From assembly GCF_021869535.1 (NCBI RefSeq), contig NW_026262734.1, positions 111,139,088 to 111,203,087 of the forward strand: 64,000 nt of DNA, in the 5' to 3' direction. The notes under the pieces were generated by a model, which was not told the origin of the DNA, ran no database searches, and was given only the letters and a program-made list of their open reading frames with translations. The DNA comes from Mytilus californianus (taxonomy: Eukaryota > Mollusca > Bivalvia > Mytilida > Mytilidae). Position numbers and translations under genes: made by a program. Every line of letters starts with the position of its first letter. The stretch's first letter is position 1. This document shows positions 38,604-49,864 of the stretch, in pieces.

Positions 38604-39018
38604 ATATAAATATTTTCATTTGCCGTAGATTTAATCTGGTGCGCACCAGTTTAAAAATCGTGCAAACGACTTTGAAACTCTCGCGTGCGACTTTCAAGTT
38701 TGTGCGCATGACTTTCAAATTGACGCGCAATACTTTCAAAATGGTACGCACGACTTTCAAACTGGTGCGCAATACTTTCAAAATGGTGCGCATGACTTCC
38801 AAGAACTGGTGCACACGACTTTAAAACACCAATTTAAAAGTCGTGAGCACCAGTTAATTGAAAGTCGTCTGCACCAGTTTGAAAGTCGTGTGCACTCGTT
38901 TGAAAGTCGTGTGCACCAGTTTTTGAAAGTTGCGCGAACCAGTTTTTAAATGTCGTGCGCACGAGTTTCAAGGTCGTGCGCACCAGACTAAATCTCCGAC
39001 TAACGAAAATATTTATAT
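38604..39018. mobile_element. Fold-back element with inverted arrays of a ~21-bp unit
   Basis: Ends ATATAAATATTTTCATTTGC and its imperfect reverse complement (GTCGGAGATTTAGTC...). The left half carries repeated GACTTTCAAACTGGTGCGCA-like units, and the right half carries the same unit inverted (AAAGTCGTGCGCACCAGTTT). The whole would fold into a long imperfect hairpin. It interrupts a Penelope-like tail. Confidence 0.75.
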
Positions 39019-39019
39019 T

Positions 39020-39425
39020 ACATAGGACTTATAGGGCTCCTTAAGGAGCTCCTTACATAATGACATGTACACTTATCCGATAAAATACAAAAACAGGAAA
39101 AATATAAAAACAAGGGTATACAAAATGAAAACAAACCTATAAAACATCATGTTTCCGAATCGCATCTCTAGACTCAACCGCGTAAGGAACGCCAAAAGCC
39201 AAAAACCTGAAACCTAAATGCCCATATACCGAACAACGTCAAGAGCCTTACGATAAAATGGAACATAATAGTACACATACAAATAAAGTTAAAACTGTCA
39301 AGTAGATAAAATGCTACTCAGAGTTAGCAACTAGAATCTATAAATCAAGACCATTTTGTATTATTTATGAAATAGATTATAAATCAACAAAATTATACTT
39401 TATTCAAAAACAATATGAAATTTTT
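39020..39425 (-). mobile_element. Penelope-like family A tail fragment (second half)
   Basis: CTAGAATCTATAAATCAAGA and CATTTTGTATTATTTATGAA match 31090-31140, the end of the RT region and start of the tail. Confidence 0.6.
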
Positions 39426-39954
39426 CAAGTAATAACATACTTTTATCTAGCTTGACCATCTGACTCAGTAAAGATTAAGTTTAAAACATATCATGATATA
39501 TTGGAATGTGACCATTCTAGATACAAAACGTGATTTTTTCTTAATCGTGTTTTCTTAAAAAGTACTACATTTTTTCTTTAACTTAGTGCATATTATTATT
39601 AAGGAAGTTGAATCATTTTGACAAAATTACTTTTGAAAATACAGCAGATTTTTCACAGATTTTGAAGTAGAATTACACTTAATTGCATTCACGATCCGAT
39701 CGCAGTTCTTGACCGCCGTTAGTAATTCTTTCACGATCATTTTTTATCGATATACCGAATGACACCCGTGGTAAAGAGGATTTCTAGGTATTACAATGAT
39801 CATGTAGAACGTTGATTGAGTATTGTTTGCTTTGCGTTCGATACATATTCAAGGATGAAAATAAACTAAACATTACATAAATTAAAAAGGCATAAAAAAA
39901 TGGGGTAAAAGGTGAAATAAAGGATACAACAGATACAGTTAAGTCTGCCTCATA

Positions 39955-40640
39955 TCTTGACTTACATCTAGAAATTGACAATGAGGGTAGGTAGAGAACA
40001 AAAAAAATATGACAAAAGAGAAGATGTCAGCTTCCCAATTGTGAAATTTCCATTTCTCTGTAGCAACGTCCCAGCAGCGCCTGCATATGGAGTACATATC
40101 TCCAAGTTGATACGATATTCCAGAGCTTTTATTTCCTATCATTATTTCCTTGATAGAGGGTTGCTGTTTACAAGGATGCTATTGAACGGTGAGTCTCAAG
40201 TGGTGACGTTGACATCATCCTTTCGAAAATTTTACGGACACCATCACGAGTTGGTTGACTGTCATGAAATATCTGTTTCAGAGATGACGACGGATATGTT
40301 CCAAGTGTCCTCGAATGTGAAATACCGAATTAGACTCCTCACCGCGTTTGTACTAACATGAGCAACACAACGGGTGCCATGCACATGTGGAGCAGGAGCT
40401 GCTTACCCTTCCGGAGCAATTGAGACCACCCCCGGTTTATGGTGGGGTATGTTTTGCGCAATCTTTAGTATTCGATGTTGTGTTTTGTGTACTGTTGTTT
40501 TTCTTTTCGTCGTTTTTCGGTTTTATTTGCCATGGTATTGTCAGTTTGTTTTTGACTTATGAGTTTGAATATCCCTTTGGTATCTTTCGCCTCTCTTTGG
40601 ACTTGAAATTTACCATGTTTACGGAGATTGTCATGTTGTA
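39955..40640 (+). mobile_element. Penelope-like C-terminal fragment and tail in the copy 1 intron
   Basis: Reads YLHLEIDNEGR, then YDKREDVSFPIVKFPFLCSN, VPAAPAYGVHISKLIRYSRA and SEMTTDMFQVSS to a stop near 40361, the C-terminal end of a Penelope-like RT. The tail starts CACATGTGGAGCAGGAGCTG and ends GACTTATGAGTTTGAATATC and beyond. The 5' part is missing. Confidence 0.7.
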
Positions 40641-40882
40641 AAGCATACGATTCCCCGCATATTTGTATATCTGATTACAAAATAGGTAATGAAAATAATA
40701 CGGACTTTGTCCTCTCTTATGGCAACACATGAATAGTATTTCATTTAATTTAATCGGTAATTTTTCTGATATTATTCTATTGAAATATTTATAAGTAAGA
40801 AATATATTATTGTTGACGCTGGCCAAACAAATCTGTAATGTTGGATTCTAACTTAAATACGCTGTATGTATATATTTTACAG

Positions 40883-41151
40883 TAGTTGCTAAAACAGATT
40901 TCGACATTTCCGAAAACAGAAGAATCATTGTAAAATCCGAATTCATTTCCGGGAGTCAACAAGTGGTAGTAGACATCCGCGAGTACAGCACAGTAGAACA
41001 ATCTGGAGAGATACCATTACCCACAGATAAGGGGATAACCCTCACTGAAGAACAATGGAATAAATTATTATCATTGCATTTAACCGTCATCAGAGACTTG
41101 GCAGATAACTTTGGTTATTCGGAAGATTTCGCTGATGAACTAAGTGCTTAG
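40883..41151 (+). CDS. zf-PARP/PC4/PC4 protein, copy 1, exon 2 (second PC4 domain)
   Basis: Acceptor TTTTACAG at 40881-40882, then VVAKTDFDISENRRIIVKSE, VVVDIREYS, DKGITLTEEQWNKLL and a final helix (VIRDLADNFG) to TAG at 41149-41151. This is a second PC4/SUB1 domain: the VVVDIREY strand and KGITLT(E)EQW turn are diagnostic. With exon 1 the protein is about 318 residues. The matching phase, the same exon structure in copy 2 and the polyadenylation signal support the join. Confidence 0.85.
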
Positions 41152-41259
41152 TATATCAGAGTGACTCGTTTTGTAGAACATTGTTTTCTTAAAAGACGAT
41201 TTTGATCAGTGATAACGTCTAAATACAGGACAGTTTTGTTCATTTATTTTATTTTCTAT

Positions 41260-41269
41260 AATAAATAAA
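41260..41269 (+). terminator. Polyadenylation signals of zf-PARP/PC4 copy 1
   Basis: Two overlapping AATAAA hexamers (41260-41265 and 41264-41269), about 110 bp after the stop codon. The same position in copy 2 keeps one AATAAA. Confidence 0.6.
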
Positions 41270-41279
41270 ACCTTTTGTT

Positions 41280-41820
41280 TAGTTCTCTCCTTTCATACAA
41301 TATGATACATGGTTACATCTTAGATTCCTATAACCACTGAGTTATATGTAAAAAGTGGAAGGTGATATGCGGTACTATTAAATATGGATGCCTGACATGT
41401 CATCCACACCAATACAATAGACAATAACACAATTGATGCTTGAGGGCTGCAACTAGTTAAAACTTGAACAGTTCTGTTCTTTTTATAGTCTGCATGTGAC
41501 ACACTCTGCTCCGGCAGTAAATCTTTTTGGTCTTCAATGAATAGAATAAACAAACAAGAACAATTCAAACGAGAAAAGTAACTGTCTGGTTTATGTACAA
41601 ATCAAATAATTATAAAAGAAAAACAAATATGATATAAAGCAACAAACAACAACCACTATTACATAACGGGCTCCTGATTTGGAACAGGAACATGCACAAC
41701 GAGGCGGGGTAAAACATCTTGGTTAGGGAAAAATATAAAAGTCAGTTGAATACTGCTTAACTTATCGATACATGTACATAGCACAAAGTAAAATTAATGT
41801 ATTGCTTTCTTGAAATGTTT
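41280..41820. other. Spacer between the two zf-PARP/PC4 copies
   Basis: 41570-41735 contains GGGCTCCTGATTTGGAACAG and GGCGGGGTAAAACATCTT, a reverse-oriented scrap of Penelope-like family B tail. Nothing else recognised. Confidence 0.45.
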
Positions 41821-42403
41821 GACAAGAAGGTACATTTACTAATTTTTTCAAAAGTGTGCCCCCTACCCCCATTTATCAGTCTTCTCCTACGAGGGTAAAG
41901 TTTGGGTTTACAGAATAGAGAATGGGCACAAACTGCAGAATAAACATTGTTAAGGTACAAATGATATAAAGAATAGAACAAAATAGGCAGCAACAAAAAT
42001 AGAATAGAGAATAAGGGGATGTTGATAATATGAAGAATAGAGAATGATGGACAAAAAGAACAAATAAAAGAGAAAAATTGCCTAAAAAGAACCAGAAAAG
42101 AAGTACCAATCTAGACCCTCTCCTTCGCCGCATGTGAAATAGATAACTGACTTACGATAGATATGGATATTATTTTTAGTCGGGTATTTCTTAACGCGGA
42201 AGTAGACTCGCGGAAGTAAAACACTGGTATCAACCACTAGATGTGCATTTCAAACCATTTATCTGGTGATATAATATATATATATATATCAGACATACAG
42301 TACAACTCGACGGGTTGATATGCATATGCATTTTATCATTTTGGAGGATAATACATGTTTTATTTACAATTAAAACTGGTTCATGTGACCTGTCAGCAAT
42401 CAA

Positions 42404-43132
42404 GTGAAACATTTATTATTGTTGTGAACACTCTAAGTCAAGTATAGGAAGTTGTAAGGCATGCTCACAAACTATTCCAAAGAACGCTATTAAAATTGAA
42501 TATACTGCTGATTTTCATTTCATGTTTGTTTCGTAAACAATTAAAAGATAACACGGAAACATCGTCAGCCTTCGTTGGCTTCAAGGATTTAAAAGATACC
42601 GACCAAGAAAGGATAAAAAAAGCACGCGAAAAGCTCGCGTTTGCATTGAAAATGGAGAAACCGGAAAAAAAGAAGGGAAAACGAACTGTAGATGACGATG
42701 AATCAGAATGGAAGCCACACACGAAGAAACCGAAAACTAAGACACAATCTGAAAAGGAATAAGCAGCCGAAAAACACGCTTACCAAATACCAGACCACTA
42801 CGAAGAATCACATCTGGAGCCACCTATTACAAATAGGACAAACAGTCCATTTGAGCCAACGATATATACAGGTGGAGAGCACACGTATGAAATAGAGGAC
42901 TTTTTACACATTTATATTAGTAAACAGAAAGACAGTGTCCTAGTTGGTATAATACATTTCTATGCAAAAGCACCGAGTAGAATCCTTAAACCTGGGATGA
43001 AGGGAATATACCTTACCGTTGGTCAATACCGTACACTAATCAGTAAGAGAGTTTCTATTTCAAACGCAATCAAACAAATTAAAGAAGACACAGAAGGAAA
43101 AGGTTTGAAACAGATGAAGAAAGACAAACAAG
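42404..43132 (+). pseudogene. zf-PARP/PC4 copy 2, broken exon 1
   Basis: Aligned with copy 1 it has lost the ATG (deletion at the start). It keeps the first Cys pair (GSCKAC) but has deletions that remove the Trp and the last Cys ligand and shift the frame. In the linker TTA (Leu) has become TAA at 42760-42762. After that stop the frame stays open through a longer linker than in copy 1 and a divergent PC4 domain (EHTYEIEDFLHIYIS, SVLVGI, LKPGMKGIYLTVGQYRTLIS), with GIREYY changed to GIIHFY. It ends at the same CAAG|GTGCTC site. Probably a pseudogene. Confidence 0.8.
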
Positions 43133-43942
43133 GTGCTCATTTTAGGTTATTTTAGAAAAATAACTGAGGGTATTGATGATCAAATGACCAAGATAGATGC
43201 TATAGATATCACATCTTAAGATCATATTCATATATTTATGCATATTCATGGTTGAGAATAAACTTAACATTTCTTAAAAAAACAAAAAGTCGTTTAGTGG
43301 AGAATAAAAGCGCGAAATTTGGCATACATGTTGCTAAAATGTATATGGAAAAGAGACCGAAATTGTTGGACTCTGCATGAAAAAGTGGTTTGCTAGTGCA
43401 GAGAGCTTGACTGTCCCAAACGGGACATCATATTCAATATTATTCTTATTCCGACAAGATAAGGATGTGCATTTATGCATTTTTTGCATAGACGACCTTC
43501 GGCATAGTTTTGTCGGACGAAATAAGGCCATGTGATGATATTTCTATCCAGTCAATATTCTTAGTATTTAACATAGAAACCTTATTCTGATAATATACAG
43601 GACAAACTACATTATGAAAATGATAAAAACAATGATCAAGAAAAACTAATTTTAAAACAATGCACAAGTAAATTCAAAATCGTCAACTTTTATTACTACA
43701 TTTGTAATTGCGCGTTACCATTTATATATACATAGGTAGCCAGCTTGTAAGCATGCGATTTCCCGCAAATTTGTACACTAGTTTCTGATACAAAACAGAT
43801 AACGAAAATAATACTTTGTCTTTTTTTCACAGGTAACACTGTTACCGTATTTCATTTAATCTAAATATGGTAACCGGAAAATATTCTGAAATAACCAATG
43901 TTGAATATTAGATAAAATACGCTGTACTTATATATTTTACAG
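43133..43942. other. Intron of zf-PARP/PC4 copy 2
   Basis: About 0.8 kb. The ends align with the copy 1 intron, but the TIR element, fold-back element and Penelope-like fragment of copy 1 are absent. No feature recognised inside. Confidence 0.5.
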
Positions 43943-44217
43943 TTGCTGCTAAAACAGATTTCGATATTTCCAAAAACAAAAAGGTCATTGTTAAATCCGA
44001 ATTCATTTCCTGGAGTCAACAAGTGGTAGTAGACATCCGTGATTACAGCACACCAGCAGAACAACCCGGAGAGATACCATTACTCACAGATAAGGGGGTC
44101 ACACTAACTGAAAAACAATGGAATAAATTATTATCATTGCATTTAAAAGTCATCAGAGACCTGGCAGATAATTTTGATCATTTGGAAGATTTCGCTGATG
44201 AACTCAGTGCTTTGTAG
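43943..44217 (+). CDS. zf-PARP/PC4 copy 2, exon 2 (intact second PC4 domain)
   Basis: Acceptor TTTTACAG at 43941-43942, then VAAKTDFDISKNKKVIVKSE, VVVDIRDYS, DKGVTLTEKQWNKLL and VIRDLADNF to TAG at 44215-44217. The frame is fully open and many differences from copy 1 are conservative, even though exon 1 is broken. It could be recently dead, or could be used with another upstream exon. AATAAA at 44318-44323. Confidence 0.6.
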
Positions 44218-44329
44218 ATCAGAGTGACTTATTTTGTGGAACAATGTTTTCGTAAAAGACGACATTGATGATAACGTGTAAATACAGGACAGTTCTGTTC
44301 ATATATTTATTTTCTATAATAAAACCCTT

Positions 44330-45060
44330 TTTTCAATTCTCTCCTTTCATACCATATAATAAGTACTAAAAATCAAACGCATTTATCTCTACAGTCAAAC
44401 ATGACGATCTCAATGGGACTTATAGAATAGAAGGTTTACGTTTGATTCTACTGTTTTGGAACCGATACACATTGGTATAAGCTAATCCTAACAAAGGAGT
44501 ACGTCCTATAAAGACACACCATGACCTCATTTCTAGGAAAAACTTCAAATATGATTTAATATATTTGCACATTATTAGAAAAGCTTGTGTATCTTGTCAA
44601 GTCGCAGTTGTTATCAAATATAGTTTCTATGTATGTTGGTGTTTGTTTTTGTAGCAGTTCAGTATTTCTGTTGTTCCGTTGTTTTCCTCTGATAGTTGAT
44701 GTGTTTATGTCGGTTTTGGTTTGTGACCCGGATTTGTTTTCGCTTAATCGATTTATGACTATTGAACAGCGGTATACTACTGTTGATTGATTTGTCATTT
44801 TTTTATCTTGAAACAATGGACTTAATATTCGGAGACTAACACGAACTGACCAATTTCACCTGTTGGCAGTTGACAAAAAGACTTTCGAGAAAAACCAAAC
44901 AATGCATATCTATCTTGTAAAAATGTGTTTGAAATATCTCTTTGCATAAACATTGACTACCAGTGACGTTTTTTTAAAATTTGCATGTTTTCCAAATTGA
45001 TATATTAATAGATATTATGGACAATTGCAGGCAACGAAAACTATCCTTGTAAATTGAGAT
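44330..45060 (+). other. Intergenic with Penelope-like tail fragment
   Basis: 44575-44815 (AGTATTTCTGTTGTTCCGTT, GTTTGTGACCCGGATTTG, GAACAGCGGTATACTACTG) looks like the 3' tail of another Penelope-like copy. The rest shows nothing. Confidence 0.45.
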
Positions 45061-45229
45061 TGTAGTTGAACGTACCTTACACGTGCGAGTTTCCAACTAA
45101 CAACTTCAGTGTTACATAATAAAAGTATAACAAAAATACCTAACTGAACGGTAAATTCAAAAAAGGGTACTCCATAAAATCTTACAAAATCAAACGTTAT
45201 CAACCAATGGAAGGAGTGCAAAACAATCG

Positions 45230-46065
45230 TATACTCCTGACGTGGTACAGGGTTCGTGTTGCGCAATCTTAAGTTCCATGTTGAGTTTTGAGTAGTTTTG
45301 TTTGTCTTGTCGTAGTATTTCTTTTTTTTTCTCGCCATGGCAATGTCAATAAAATTGAGAATGGAAATGGGGAATGTGTCAAAGAGACAACAACCCGACC
45401 ATAGAACAGACAACAGCAGAAGGTCACCAACAGGTCTTCAATGCAGCGAGAAATTCCCGCACCCGGAGGCGTCCTTCAGCTGGCCCCTAAACAAATATAT
45501 ATACTAGTGATAATGAACGCCATACTAAACTCCAAATTGTACACAAGAAACTAAAATTAAAAATAATACAAGACTAACAAAGGCTAGAGGCTCCTGACTT
45601 GGGACAGGCGCAAAAATGCGGCGGGGTTAAACATGTTTATGAGATCTCAACCCTCCCCCTATACCTCTAGCCAATGTAGAAAAGTAAACGCATAACAATA
45701 CGCACATTAAAATTCAGTTCAAGAGAAGTCCGAGTCTGATGTCAGAAGATGTAACCAAAGAAAATAAACAAAATGACAATAATACATAAATAACAACAGA
45801 CTACTAGCAGTTAACTGACATGCCAGCTCAGTTTGTTCTCGACTTATAAGTTTCATAATCCCTTTTGTTACTTTCACCTCTCCTTGGTCTTGCGCTTTAC
45901 CAAGTTTACAGAGGCTGCCATGTTTTAAAGCATACAGTTTTCCGCATATTTGTATATCTGATTACAAAATAGGTAAAGAAAATAATTGTCCTCTTTTATA
46001 GGCAACCCCTGGATCTTTTTCATTTGATTTAATCGGAATATACTATGAAATTACCCTATCAAAAC
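45230..46065 (+). pseudogene. Third remnant of the zf-PARP/PC4 locus (intron piece only)
   Basis: Outside the inserted element, 45245-45348 and 45830-45920 repeat the Penelope-like tail of the copy 1 intron, and 45920-46065 repeats the following host intron (CCGCATATTTGTATATCTGA, TTACAAAATAGGTAA) up to about 120 bp before exon 2. No exon is left. Confidence 0.65.
45349..45829 (+). mobile_element. ~485-bp dispersed non-autonomous element, copy 2
   Basis: Same orientation and almost the same sequence as 35737-36222. It is inserted into a Penelope-like tail: the tail reads CCATGGCAATGTCA before it and GTTTGTTCTCGACTTATAAG after it, and the flanks share TCA, a likely 3-bp target duplication. Confidence 0.85.
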
Positions 46066-46189
46066 AGGAAGTCGATCGCACATTACACGTGCGGGTCTCG
46101 AACTAACAACCTCAGTGTTACCTAATAAAAGCAAAACAAAAGTTCCGAACTCCACGGTGAATTCAAAAAGGGGATTTCCATAAAATCTG

Positions 46190-46885
46190 ACAAAAATCAA
46201 ACGTTATCAACCAACGAATTGAATGATAAACAACCGTCATATTCCTGACTTGGCACAGTCGTTTCCCGACAAAAATTGTGGATTAAACCTGGTTTTATAG
46301 TTAGGTAAGCGTTCCACATGTATGACAGTTGTTTATAGTTCCGTTATATTTAGAAATTCGGTTAGCAAGACAAAACGGCCATAATAGGTTAATGTGAAAA
46401 CAATACGGATCCAGCAGCCAAAACTTTGTAAACATACATTACAGACATGTAACACTACTGACAAAAAAATTCATACATATATACAAATAGATTTTTACAA
46501 AGAAGCCTACATAATAATTGTTGATAGTAAATTTGACAATGACGTCAACAAAAAATATTTTTAGTTGATAGTGCATACTATATATAAAATACACTTTTGT
46601 GATAAAGCACAATTATGTAAAATATAAATACGAGGGTAAACAAAATGGAATAACAACGTAGAAACCCTTGCTTCCGAACCGCACACATATACCAGGAACT
46701 TCCAAGGTCAAAAACACGATAGCGAAGAAATATAATGACACGAAGACAAATAAAGAAAAACTGTAAAGTAAATAAAAAGATACATTACTTCAGCACATAG
46801 AATCTATTACTGAAGACCATCTTGTATTATTTTTGCAGTATACAATGAATACTTATCTATTAGGTCTTGATACTTTCCGATGATC
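46190..46885 (-). mobile_element. Penelope-like family A C-terminal end and tail, decayed
   Basis: 46870-46780 matches the RT end (GACCATCTTGTATTATTTTT, TTAGGTCTTGATACTTTC), and the tail runs to CTGACTTGGCACAGTCG near 46245. No open frame. Confidence 0.6.
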
Positions 46886-48600
46886 TTTTTGAGAAAAAAA
46901 AAGAGTATTACAATGTACTTAATCAACAATTAGTCTTTTGAACCTCGATATAAGAATTTTTCATGCTAATGACAATACTAACATTTATTATAAACATGAC
47001 TATTTATTCCTTCCTCTGTGTTAAGATTTTTTGTTCTCGATGTTGATGTTCCATAGCTCTTTCATATGTAGTCTGCTTTTCTCACTTGGTTCGTGTTTTC
47101 AGGAAGTATTAAATTTAAACGAATGTTTTGTTCTTATTTCTAAAAATAAGCTACTGTTTATAGCTATTCAAATTTTTAATTAGCTTTGGATTTTCAAATA
47201 TTTTGGCCTCGAGCATCACTGAAGAGACATTGATTGTCGAAATGCGCATCTGGTGCAAAAAAGGTGGTACCGTCTATGTTGTTCCTACAACAAGTGGATG
47301 GAAATATTATAAATTTGTCAAAACCGTTACCAAATGATAAAAAAAATATAGAGATATATTGTCGAAGTGCGATTCAACCTTCAAGAATTTAATTAGGAAT
47401 TGCATCTTGTTTTTTTCTTTTTTATATAATTTCATTGAGATGTAAAAGAGTTGATCGAAGCACATTTTATATAACGAACAGAAACGTGATTCTGTCAACG
47501 CTTTTATAACCCAATACAACTATAAAAAAACCATTCAATCCCTAAATGTTTTATACTTGTTCGTGTGTTTGTGTTATCCTTTTTATATACTATATCAAGT
47601 TGAGAGTTTTTTTTTGCTACACTCGTTTTTATTATGTGTTATTTTTTACACTGGGTAGGCCACTGATGGGGTTGAGATAAACAAATATCACAAAAAACTA
47701 GTTTATCCATGCAACATATATATTTAGCTGCCTAAAGTAGTCAGGAAACTCTACAATATTTGTCGTCTTTTATGTTTTTGTTATTCAAAGAATAGTTGTT
47801 GATGGGAGATCTTCAATACTAGTAGTTTTTTTTATAATTTCCTCACAACATGTATGGTATGTGAATTTGGTAATGCGCAGGATTACAAAACACATGCATA
47901 AATATGCAATTGAATGATGCCTTATCACCAGCAAAGGAACTGTTGAATATCCGGATCTTGTGAATTCATTCCCGGTCTTAGGGTATTCTTACTTTTCCTA
48001 CCCACGTCTTATCAACGGAGTCCATCATCTCCTTTTATTTATAAACATATTATATAAACAAATCCAAAAACGAAATAGCTGCTTAATAAAAACTAAGATA
48101 ATGAATTTGGAAGATAAATCCTAATTCTAATTTGCCTTTAAATTCTTTTAAAGTTTTTAATCATGAATGACATACTTGTTTTATCATTATGAACTAGATA
48201 CATGTATCAGGGAATACTTGTTGGGGTGACTAGTTATTTCTCTTATTATTTATTTGCTGAAAGAGACCAACAGGATCAGACAGACGTTTTCTCATCTTAT
48301 AATATACTTTCCTCTAAATAATATAATAATTACAATAAGTATACAACATGTACAAAGCATGCAAATTTAAGTTGATCTACATTAAAGAGTTAGGTAAAAA
48401 GAGCCAATTACACTCAATGTGGAAGAAAAAACAAAATACGATAAAAAAGAAAATAATTAGAAAAAAATATTAAATGGAATTCTTTGGACACAACGACTTT
48501 GTTTGCTTATATATTACTTGATTATACTGCGAGGAATCGTTTGATTTTTTAAATTAATTAAAAGCCTTCCTATAATATGTCACAGTTTTCCTTGTATGGT
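46886..48600. other. Intergenic, AT-rich
   Basis: The only recognisable piece is 47205-47262, GAGCATCACTGAAGAGACAT and TCGAAATGCGCATCTGGTGC, a repeat motif that recurs inverted at 57940-57990. Nothing else supported. Confidence 0.45.
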
Positions 48601-48844
48601 AAATTTTGGCTTCCCTCAATAATATCATAGAAGTTCTTACTATTAGAAGACTCTGTTCACCAAGTTATCCAAAGCAATCCTTTCCTTATCTCTTAGAATA
48701 TAAAATTTGGATGTTCGGTCCATTTTTGCCACAGACACGTTTTCACTTTTTTCGATTTAATTGTGTGCTTTTCGCCGATGCATGTCAAGATGGAGGATTG
48801 CGCTATTTGTTGGCTTGAACATTAATGGATTTCAAAAGATGTAG

Positions 48845-49408
48845 CTAATGTAGTTTTTGATATTGTTAAAAAACGTATTTCTGATCAATTTTTACAAGAG
48901 TGGTCAGCAACTTTATATGAGTATGAAAAACGTTGTATGTATAGAAGAATTAAGACTGAATTTTGTCTTGAAAATTATACTAATTTCTTTTGTGATGTTC
49001 GACTACTTACAAATCTACGTAGTGGGACACTTCAATCAAATATCGAAGTTGGTAGATATACCAATACTCCAAGATTAATATGATTATGTCTTTGTTGTAA
49101 TATGAAAGTTGTTGAAGACGAATATCATTTTTTTGTAGTTTGTCCTGTCAACAGACCTGTAAGGTCACATTATTTACCAAAATACAACTGTTTTTTTTGG
49201 AAGAATATTTATAAACTAGATCAATTGTTAAAAGCTGCCAATAATACTCTGACTATAAAACTATGTAATTATCTAATGGGATATCATGTTGTTTCTGCTG
49301 TTTATCGTTGTGTCATATTTGTAAAATATGTTTTGATTATCGTCTCATGTATATGCTTTTTGCAAATAAACTCATTCATTCATTCATTCATTCAATGTCG
49401 CGTGTAAC
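48845..49408 (+). mobile_element. LINE fragment (ORF2 C-terminal end) with ATTC tail
   Basis: Frames broken by stops read FYKSGQQLYMSMKN, DVRLLTNLRSGTLQ and VEDEYHFFVVCPVNR with RSHYLPKY, the Cys/His-type C-terminal end of a CR1/L2/Jockey-like LINE. It ends at a short (ATTC)n repeat (49374-49394), as expected for such elements. Decayed. Confidence 0.6.
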
Positions 49409-49648
49409 CACGTTAAGGTTATTCCACAGTCGTATAGTTGAAGGTATGAATGATTCTTGGGTCAATGAAAGTCTACAAAAAGGAAATGTTACATCATTCC
49501 CATTACATAAGGGATTAACAGCTGTACTTTTATGCCAGTGTGAACAAAACATTTGTAAAAATAAAGGAGAAAATGTCAAATATCCAAAAATTACATTTCC
49601 CAAAACTTGATACAATGTGCTTATTACCTTTGCTGTGTTACTTGACAT
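49400..49648 (-). mobile_element. Second LINE C-terminal fragment, opposite strand
   Basis: The minus-strand frame ends RLSLTQESFIPSTIRLWNNL, the common (S/F)FIPRTIRLWN end of Jockey-like RTs. It lies tail to tail with the preceding LINE piece. Confidence 0.55.
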
Positions 49649-49864
49649 CTGTGTTTGATTATTCTGTTATGATTTGCAATTCTCAAGATAGTATCAAGAA
49701 ACTCTAAAATGGATAAATGTCCTAAACTTATAAAATCTTTAGGAAACACTGTTCACTCTTCAAATGCTCAAAGTTATCTTTATTCGTGAATGTCTTACGT
49801 GGCTACAAGGTTTCAAAGATATCATTTGATTAAATTGATCAAATGATCGTATTTTATGTCCTTT

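Larger units (their letters stand above)
37266..39770. mobile_element. 2.5-kb terminal-inverted-repeat element in the copy 1 intron
   Basis: Left end CACGGCTGTCATTCGGTATA and right end the reverse complement, TATACCGAATGACACCCGTG; the similarity continues for about 85 bp (TGATCGTGAAA, GGTGGTCAAG, GGATCGTGAA). The motif GGATCGTGAAAGATC or variants recurs at about 37343, 37362, 37745 and 37780. A TAAA lies just outside each end, possibly the target duplication. The copy 2 intron lacks the element, so it is the empty site. It has collected a Penelope-like tail and a fold-back element. No transposase seen. Confidence 0.7.
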
